A stretch of 11,692 nt of DNA from Candidatus Heimdallarchaeota archaeon (GTDB taxonomy: Archaea; Asgardarchaeota; Heimdallarchaeia; Heimdallarchaeales; Heimdallarchaeaceae): NCBI GenBank assembly GCA_016839875.1, contig JAEOTK010000059.1, positions 1 to 11,692 on the forward strand, written 5' to 3'. The first letter of the stretch is position 1; each line of letters starts with the position of its first letter. Under the pieces are notes generated by a model that was not told where the DNA came from, did no database searches, and was given only the letters and a program-made list of their open reading frames with translations. Both the position numbers and the translations under genes were made by a program. Below are positions 6,788 through 11,692 of this stretch, one piece after another.

Positions 6788-8290
6788 CTATGGATAATTT
6801 CGTTGTTGCTCTATTTTACTCTGTTGTTTCCATCTGTTGTAGTTTGTACTTTTTTGTTTTATTTCTGAAGATATCTTTGCTTCTATGTTTGTATGCAGTT
6901 CGTATATCCTGTAAGCTGCAGCAAGTTTCATCTTCTCATAATTGGATAGAATCTCTTGAATTTTACTTGCTTCAAGAAAATTAGTTGTAATCTCTCGTAA
7001 TCTGAATTCTGGTGTACTAAGTATTGCTTTGTGTAATGAAACATTAGTCGTTATACCTGAAATAGCCAATTCTTGCAGTGCTGTACGTGCTCGCTCTACT
7101 GCTTCCTCCCTATTTTCTCCCCATATGATTAGTTTTCCTACAAGTGAATCATAACAATTTGGCAATTTGTATAATGGATATAGAAAGGTATCAAATCGAA
7201 CGAAATTTCCACCAGGTATGTTAAGATTGTTTATTGTACCTGATTGAGGGTAAAAGGATTTCAATGGATCTTCCGCGTTTATTCTAAATTCTATAGCATG
7301 CCCTCGAAAATCAATATCAGCTTGTTTGTATTGCAGTTCCTCGTTATTTGCTATTCTTAGCTGTTGTATAACTATATCAATTCCTGTAATCATTTCTGTT
7401 ATAGGATGTTCAACTTGAATTCGGGGATTAATCTCATTGAAGTAAATAGCTCCATCTTTCCAGAGAAATTCTGCAGTTCCTGCATTAACATAAGAGAGTT
7501 TTTTTGCTAAAGTACAGACCTTTCTTCCAATTTCGTTCCTTGTTTTGTCATCCAAAAAAGAAGGAGCTTCTTCGATGATTTTTTGATGAGATCGTTGTAT
7601 TGAACATTCTCTATCTCCCAAATTGATTACATTACCAAAATTATCTGCAAGAAACTGAATCTCAACATGTTTGGGGGAAGAAATATATTTCTCAATAATT
7701 ACTTCTTTTCTTCCGAAGAATCTTTGAGATACTGATTGACAGCCTAATAATCCTATTTCAAGAGATTCACGATTATTCACAACCTCCATACCCTTCCCTC
7801 CTCCTCCAAAAGCTGCTTTAATTATAATTGGATACCCAATCCTTTCTGCAATTTCTTCAGCTTCAGCCAGAGTACTTACATAACTCTCAGACCCTGGTAT
7901 GGTAGGGATACTAACTTCAGAAGCTAGTTTTTTTGCTTCCATTTTATCCCCAAACTTCCTAAGAATCTCTGAAGAAGGTCCGACAAAGGTTATATCATGC
8001 TCTTCTATTCTTCGAGCGAATTCTATACTCTCACTTAAGAATCCATATCCTGGATGAATAGCATCAGCTTTTGCTTCAAGAGCGACTTGTATAAGCTTAT
8101 CAATATTCAGATATGTTTCTTCTACTGATCCAGATCCCAGATGATAAGCTTCATCAGCCATTTTGACATGGAGTGAATTCAGATCTTCTTCAGAAAAAAC
8201 AGCTATTGATTTGAAGTCTAACAAACGACATGCTCTAATAATTCTGATAGCAATCTCTCCCCTATTAGCTATCAATATTTTATTGAGCAT
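6788..8290 (-). CDS. Biotin carboxylase subunit of acyl-CoA (or pyruvate) carboxylase
   Basis: ATP-grasp enzyme that carboxylates biotin on the partner carrier protein using ATP and bicarbonate; 500 residues. It starts with the family-typical MLNKILIANRGEIAIR, has PGYGFLSES at 80-88, Lys116 and Lys158, the glycine-rich ATP loop FGGGGKGM (161-168), and the EINPRIQVEH catalytic segment (Glu286, Asn288, Arg290, Glu294). The C-terminus ends in NRWKQQSKIE, like propionyl-/acetyl-CoA carboxylase subunits. An in-frame ATG at 8332 would add 14 residues, but that stretch overlaps the likely TATA box and has no counterpart in the family, so I chose 8290. The gene leads a two-gene operon with BCCP. The carboxyltransferase is not in the window. 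Whether it serves malonyl-CoA supply for the nearby megasynthase is inference from proximity alone. Confidence 0.95.
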   Translation of the reverse strand: MLNKILIANRGEIAIRIIRACRLLDFKSIAVFSEEDLNSLHVKMADEAYHLGSGSVEETYLNIDKLIQVALEAKADAIHPGYGFLSESIEFARRIEEHDITFVGPSSEILRKFGDKMEAKKLASEVSIPTIPGSESYVSTLAEAEEIAERIGYPIIIKAAFGGGGKGMEVVNNRESLEIGLLGCQSVSQRFFGRKEVIIEKYISSPKHVEIQFLADNFGNVINLGDRECSIQRSHQKIIEEAPSFLDDKTRNEIGRKVCTLAKKLSYVNAGTAEFLWKDGAIYFNEINPRIQVEHPITEMITGIDIVIQQLRIANNEELQYKQADIDFRGHAIEFRINAEDPLKSFYPQSGTINNLNIPGGNFVRFDTFLYPLYKLPNCYDSLVGKLIIWGENREEAVERARTALQELAISGITTNVSLHKAILSTPEFRLREITTNFLEASKIQEILSNYEKMKLAAAYRIYELHTNIEAKISSEIKQKSTNYNRWKQQSKIEQQRNYP

Positions 8291-8313
8291 GAAGGTTACA
8301 AATGAAGAGGATT

Positions 8314-8321
8314 TATTTAAA
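8314..8321 (-). promoter_or_regulatory. Archaeal-type TATA box for the biotin carboxylase operon (leaderless)
   Basis: TTTAAATA on the minus strand, preceded by purine-rich GAAAGAGA that could be the TFB recognition element. The box centre is about 27 bases upstream of the ATG at 8290, so transcription would begin at or next to the start codon. No ribosome binding site precedes that ATG (the preceding 20 bases are pyrimidine-rich). In an AT-rich genome such boxes also occur by chance. Confidence 0.5.
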
Positions 8322-8364
8322 GTCTCTTTCATTATATTGAGACAAAATATTGAATTACATCTCC

Positions 8365-8380
8365 AAAAAAATGAAAATAA
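8365..8380 (-). terminator. U-rich terminator candidate after the DNA glycosylase gene
   Basis: On the minus strand TTATTTTCATTTTTTT starts 34 bases after the glycosylase stop, in the 123-base gap before the biotin carboxylase. There is no GC-rich stem. It fits an oligo-U archaeal terminator. The rest of this gap holds only the carboxylase promoter. Confidence 0.4.
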
Positions 8381-8413
8381 TTTTTAGTATATCTGGAAAT
8401 GAAAAAACAGTAT

Positions 8414-9640
8414 TCAATTTATCTCAATCATATTGAATGTTTTGTCTTTTGAAAGTGATTCAGCACTCAACATATTTTTCCATCTGTCCAGTAAACCTAT
8501 CAATTTATTTTCAGAAGTGTTATCGAAGCTAAAACTATCTTCTTTGTTCAAGTTGAATATGTGAAGGTTTTTCTTTTTCTTGTCAAACTTCGCTTCCATT
8601 CTCCCTATGAACTCTCCTTTGTAGAGGAGTGGATAAACATAATAACCGTAGATCCTATCTTTTGGAATTTTATAAACTTCCCATGAGTAGTCAAAATCAA
8701 ATATTTTTTTAGTCAAATCTCTGTCCCAGATTAGAGGATCTAGAGGTGCTATAGCTCTTATTTCATTATCTAATTTCTTCTCTAACAACTCCTTCCAATT
8801 TGCAGGGACAGCGCAGCTGAAGGTTTCACCTTCAACCTTCAGAATTTTTGGACATAGGGTGTCATCATCTCTTTCAAACCAGCTGGGTTCTAGTCTTTTT
8901 TTCTTTCCAAAAACCAATTTGTTTGATTTAGAATATCCTGCTTTTCCAAGATTAATTAGGGGATAGGATTTTTGTCTGATTAAGAATTTAAAATAGTTGA
9001 TTTCACTATCTGGAAGATCAGTAGGTTCAAGTAATTCTTCTTCAAGGAAATTTTCAATAAGATCATATTTTTTACGCCAGTGTTCATCTCTATGGTTGAT
9101 TGCTGCTTTTCCCAAAATCCAAAGCATTTCTAATGCCATTCCAGCTAAATTACTAGTTTTCCAGAAAGAGAACTCGGGTTTTTTACTTGCTAATTCTCCA
9201 AGATCAGCAGCTTTTGAAGGTCCATTACTTTCAAGAAATTCTCTTGCTTCATCAAGTATTCCGCTGTGCAATTTCTCCATTTTTTCCATTCTTGATTGAA
9301 AATATCTGTGTAAATATTCTTTTTTCATTTGAGGAAGAAATAAAGGAAAATGTTCTTTAGAAATAGCCATTAAATTAGGAAAATAAGATTCGAAAACCAA
9401 TTTCTTAGGATAGACAATATCTTGAAACTCCCCTATCTTGTAGTTGAGCATTCTTGATAAGAAGAACAGATCATGATTTCTTCCTGCAGGATTGAGAGGA
9501 TCTAGTTGTACCATCGCTTGTTCCTTAATTACTTTCTTGATATCTTCTGTACCATTACCTTGCCACTCATGGAGGTGGGTACCAGTAATAGCAATTTTCT
9601 GCAATTCATTCTTTGATAGTTCGATGATCTCAACCTTCAT
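8414..9640 (-). CDS. Winged-helix DNA glycosylase, AlkX/YcaQ (HTH_42) family
   Basis: 408-residue member of the HTH_42 family, whose characterised members (AlkZ, E. coli YcaQ/AlkX) are DNA glycosylases that unhook interstrand crosslinks or remove bulky alkylated bases. The N-terminal segment has MVQLDPLNPAGRNHDLFFL with Gln45 and Asp47 forming a Q-x-D pair, the catalytic signature of the AlkX branch (AlkZ has Q-x-Q). Near the C-terminus are IAPLDPLIWDRD, IFDFDYSWEVY and DRIYGYYVYPLLYKGEFIGR, hallmarks of the family. I chose the ATG at 9640 over a TTG seven codons upstream. The gene has its own candidate promoter and terminator, so it is probably monocistronic. A self-resistance role toward a DNA-alkylating product of the nearby megasynthase, as AlkZ plays for azinomycin, is conceivable but unsupported; general DNA repair is the default. 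Confidence 0.85.
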   Translation of the reverse strand: MKVEIIELSKNELQKIAITGTHLHEWQGNGTEDIKKVIKEQAMVQLDPLNPAGRNHDLFFLSRMLNYKIGEFQDIVYPKKLVFESYFPNLMAISKEHFPLFLPQMKKEYLHRYFQSRMEKMEKLHSGILDEAREFLESNGPSKAADLGELASKKPEFSFWKTSNLAGMALEMLWILGKAAINHRDEHWRKKYDLIENFLEEELLEPTDLPDSEINYFKFLIRQKSYPLINLGKAGYSKSNKLVFGKKKRLEPSWFERDDDTLCPKILKVEGETFSCAVPANWKELLEKKLDNEIRAIAPLDPLIWDRDLTKKIFDFDYSWEVYKIPKDRIYGYYVYPLLYKGEFIGRMEAKFDKKKKNLHIFNLNKEDSFSFDNTSENKLIGLLDRWKNMLSAESLSKDKTFNMIEIN

Positions 9641-9701
9641 TCTACAACAACTTATTTTCAAATTATTTTATTCTATACTCTTGGGAATTATTTGATTTAA
9701 C

Positions 9702-9709
9702 TATATAAA
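9702..9709 (-). promoter_or_regulatory. TATA box candidate for the DNA glycosylase gene
   Basis: TTTATATA on the minus strand exactly matches the archaeal TATA consensus. A start site about 26 bases on (near 9680) would give a leader of about 40 bases before the ATG at 9640. A weaker alternative, TAAAATAA at 9670-9663, sits about 27 bases before that ATG and would give a leaderless transcript. No ribosome binding site is visible before the ATG, which favours the second option. The plus-strand reading TATATAAA has no downstream plus-strand gene to serve. Confidence 0.45.
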
Positions 9710-9718
9710 TTTGAAGAT

Positions 9719-9730
9719 AAAAAGAAAAGA
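9719..9730 (-). terminator. U-rich terminator candidate after pmbA
   Basis: TCTTTTCTTTTT on the minus strand begins 4 bases after the pmbA stop codon. It directly precedes the glycosylase TATA box, so the end of one unit and the start of the next are packed into about 95 bases. Confidence 0.45.
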
Positions 9731-9734
9731 GGTG

Positions 9735-11123
9735 TTATTTCTGTGTAGAAATAGTAACACCTTTTGCTTTGAGAGGAGGGGCAGTAACAAAACCATTGAT
9801 TAGTTCTGATTTCTTTCCTAATCCGACTAAGTTCATAAGAACTTCAAAGACATTTCCACCTATTGTAATATTAGTTAGAGGATTAGTTATCTCCCCATCT
9901 TTAATAAGTTGAGCACCTTTTACTACTCCACTAAACATTCCATTTTCTGTTCGAAATGATCCAGAAAACCTGTCAAAAATGATGCCCAGCTTAGTATCTT
10001 CTATCATTTCCTTTTCTGCCATGTCACCTGGTAAGATTGTAGGAGCATGAGGCATTATGGTTGTTGGTGGATTCATAAATTTTAGACCGAAGAGCCCTCT
10101 ACTCGAATTGCCTGTTGAAACAGCATTAGCTCTGCTTGCTCTTAGTTCGTCAAATAGAAAATTCTCAAGTATTCCATCTTTGATAATTGTTGTTTGTTGT
10201 GTTGCATTTCCTTCATCATCAAAGGTTTTTACACCTGCCCCACTGTTTAAATCAAGATTATTATCAAGGAAATTGAAGAAATCAACAGCAACAGTATCTG
10301 CAAGTTTATCTTTCCACATTGATCTATTCTGTTGGACATTATTTGCACCTACTGCATTAGCGATAACAATACCTAATGGAAAGAAAATTGCTCCTTTCTT
10401 GAAGATAGCAACATCGGAATCTATAGAATCTAGAACAATTGTGTTAAGATTTAACTCTGCCAATCTTACTACTTCTTCCCCGAATTCTCTGAAGTTTACA
10501 GAAGATGGATCACGAGTATAGAAATCATGTGTAATGAATGAACCTATCTTATCTCCTTCTCTTGCAACAGCAAAGAAATTTCCAGAGTGCTCATTAGATT
10601 TTCTGAAAGCTTCTACTCCTAGAGAGTTTACTATGCCATACCAATCCTCTTCAATAGCGATATTACTCAAGTTAGTATTTACATCTGACTTAGCTTCTTT
10701 GATTGGAGCTAAAATCTCTTTCATTCTTGTAACCATTTCTTCAGTTTCAAGAGCTGAGATTTCTGGAGAGTACAACCCTTCAATCTCTGGATATTCTGAA
10801 GCAAAGGGTAAACGTAATCCTTCTTTCTTAGGAGCCACTGAAGCTATACCCAATGCCTCTTTTGCACATGCTTTCAACTCTTCTTTGTCGATTTTATTTG
10901 TATAGGAGAAACCTTCTGCACCTTCCTTTAAAATCCTAATACCAAATCCTATTTCAGAAACATCTCTCTCATTTGCAATAGATTTAGCTTCTGAAAGAAT
11001 TTGTAATCTTCTGTTTGAATGGAAGAAAGCTTCTGCACCAGTTACTTCTTTTGATGATGCATAATCCACTACAAAGTGTGCGAGTTCTAGTAAAGATTCT
11101 TTAGTATAATTTTCTGAAGTCAT
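9735..11123 (-). CDS. pmbA: TldE/PmbA-type subunit of the TldD-TldE metalloprotease
   Basis: 462-residue member of the peptidase U62 family. TldD and TldE form a heterodimeric metalloprotease that degrades unfolded peptides and, in some bacteria, matures modified peptides such as microcin B17; only TldD carries the zinc site. Consistent with the TldE role, I see no HExxxH motif here. The C-terminal half has family signatures: FDDEGNATQQTTIIKDGILE, STGNSSRGLFGLKFMNPPTT, the GVVKGAQLIKDGEITNP hairpin and GGNVFEVL. The start is the ATG at 11123, 7 bases after a strong GGAGGAGGT; a TTG eight codons upstream lies before that motif and inside tldD, and is rejected. It follows the tldD stop by one base, so the two are cotranscribed. 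The substrate in this organism is unknown. Confidence 0.92.
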   Translation of the reverse strand: MTSENYTKESLLELAHFVVDYASSKEVTGAEAFFHSNRRLQILSEAKSIANERDVSEIGFGIRILKEGAEGFSYTNKIDKEELKACAKEALGIASVAPKKEGLRLPFASEYPEIEGLYSPEISALETEEMVTRMKEILAPIKEAKSDVNTNLSNIAIEEDWYGIVNSLGVEAFRKSNEHSGNFFAVAREGDKIGSFITHDFYTRDPSSVNFREFGEEVVRLAELNLNTIVLDSIDSDVAIFKKGAIFFPLGIVIANAVGANNVQQNRSMWKDKLADTVAVDFFNFLDNNLDLNSGAGVKTFDDEGNATQQTTIIKDGILENFLFDELRASRANAVSTGNSSRGLFGLKFMNPPTTIMPHAPTILPGDMAEKEMIEDTKLGIIFDRFSGSFRTENGMFSGVVKGAQLIKDGEITNPLTNITIGGNVFEVLMNLVGLGKKSELINGFVTAPPLKAKGVTISTQK

Positions 11124-11124
11124 T

Positions 11125-11691
11125 TTAATTACCTCCTCCACCTGCAAGCATTGTTCTCATCGCAAGAAACGGACCCCCAGCATCAACTTTAGCTGGTTGT
11201 TCTTTACCGCAGAATCCCATACCAAGATTCATCTCAAATTCCTTACCAATACCTATCATATTGCTTAGCGCTTCGAAAGCGTTTCCAGTTAATACAGGAT
11301 TCTGATATAATTCGTCAGTTAGCTCCCCATTCTTTATCTTGTATCCTTCAACTGCTCCAAACATGAATTCAGAATTTGAATCAGCTTGACCATTTTGTAA
11401 AGTACGAAGCATGTATCCTTCTCCTATAGCTTCACACAATTCTTCAAAACTCAAGTCTTTTGGTTCAATGTATGTATTCCTCATTCTCACAATGGGTTCA
11501 TCGCTAAATGTATATGCTCTTGCATTTCCAGTAGCTTCAAGATCAAATTCAGTTGCATAAGCTCTATTAGTAAGATAGCCATTCATTATACCATCTTTAA
11601 TAATATCTACTCTTCTACCTCTTACTCCTTCGTCATCGTAAGGTAACCACCCTGACCCCATCCATTTTGAACCTTCAGTAATAGGTTCATC
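11125..11691 (-). CDS. tldD: TldD metalloprotease subunit, C-terminal part (5' partial)
   Basis: The last 189 or so residues of TldD; the frame is open to the window edge, and the first in-window Met (11661) is internal. Recognisable TldD segments are LPYDDEGVRGRRVDIIKDG, EATGNARAY, PIVRMRNTYIEP, FGAVEGYKIKNGE, the NPVLTGNAFEALSNMIGIG core, and GMGFCGKEQ with Cys near the C-terminus. The zinc-binding HExxxH helix lies upstream of the window, so its integrity cannot be checked. One base separates its stop from the pmbA ATG, and the pmbA ribosome binding site lies in its last codons, which encode the glycine-rich tail AGGGGN. Confidence 0.9.
   Translation of the reverse strand, partial: DEPITEGSKWMGSGWLPYDDEGVRGRRVDIIKDGIMNGYLTNRAYATEFDLEATGNARAYTFSDEPIVRMRNTYIEPKDLSFEELCEAIGEGYMLRTLQNGQADSNSEFMFGAVEGYKIKNGELTDELYQNPVLTGNAFEALSNMIGIGKEFEMNLGMGFCGKEQPAKVDAGGPFLAMRTMLAGGGGN
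11131..11139 (-). promoter_or_regulatory. Strong Shine-Dalgarno GGAGGAGGT for pmbA
   Basis: On the minus strand GGAGGAGGT lies 7 bases before the pmbA ATG, within the final Gly codons of tldD. It is the strongest ribosome binding site in the window and fixes the pmbA start. Confidence 0.8.
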
Positions 11692-11692
11692 G

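Noticed and set aside
9641..9661. TTG at 9661 as start of the DNA glycosylase
   Set aside because: There is no ribosome binding site, the codon is weak, and the added residues (MKISCCR) are not family-like; the ATG at 9640 is better.
10057..10905. Two open frames on the plus strand opposite pmbA (154 and 123 codons)
   Set aside because: They are antisense to clear PmbA coding sequence, hydrophobic/Ser-rich by codon shadowing, and lack ribosome binding sites.
11124..11147. TTG at 11147 as pmbA start
   Set aside because: It lies inside tldD, and the strong GGAGGAGGT would fall within the gene; the spacing fits the ATG at 11123.
9735..11691. tldD and pmbA as one gene split by a frameshift
   Set aside because: They are paralogues with separate complete C-terminal signatures, and the junction has a clean stop, a strong ribosome binding site and an ATG.

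Overview
The window is AT-rich (roughly one third G+C by eye) and densely coding, with seven protein genes, three of which are cut or extended relative to a naive reading of the first Met. Several features point to a low-GC archaeon. TTTAWATA-type TATA boxes sit at the right distance from two starts, one of them apparently leaderless. U-rich tracts follow genes without GC-rich hairpins. The acyl-CoA carboxylase is split into separate biotin carboxylase and biotin-carrier genes, and a TldD/PmbA pair is present. None of this is decisive; a low-GC bacterial candidate phylum remains possible, and I cannot name a phylum.

Plus strand, 2-6290: a very large type I polyketide/fatty-acid megasynthase fills almost half the window. 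Its reading frame is already open at base 2, so the real protein starts upstream. Visible domain order is ketosynthase, two tandem acyl carrier domains, structural pseudo-ketoreductase plus ketoreductase, double-hotdog dehydratase, and a C-terminal Sfp-type 4'-phosphopantetheinyl transferase. No acyltransferase or enoylreductase is visible. Both carrier domains have Thr where the phosphopantetheine-bearing Ser is expected. An alpha/beta hydrolase overlaps its 3' end by 20 bases and may be the chain-releasing or editing thioesterase.

Minus strand, 11692-6291: read in transcription order, the genes are the C-terminal part of tldD, pmbA (tldE) one base later, an AlkX/YcaQ-like winged-helix DNA glycosylase, a biotin carboxylase, and a biotinyl carrier protein. 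tldD-pmbA form one unit. The glycosylase has its own candidate promoter, and the carboxylase pair has its own apparently leaderless promoter.

The megasynthase unit and the carboxylase unit converge, and their stop codons touch with no base between them. A reasonable but unproven model is that the biotin carboxylase and carrier, with a carboxyltransferase encoded elsewhere, make malonyl- or methylmalonyl-CoA. The megasynthase would extend and partly reduce chains using carriers it activates with its own PPTase domain, and the hydrolase would release them. The glycosylase and TldD/PmbA look like unrelated housekeeping neighbours. I saw no RNA genes, insertion sequences, CRISPR arrays or attachment sites.
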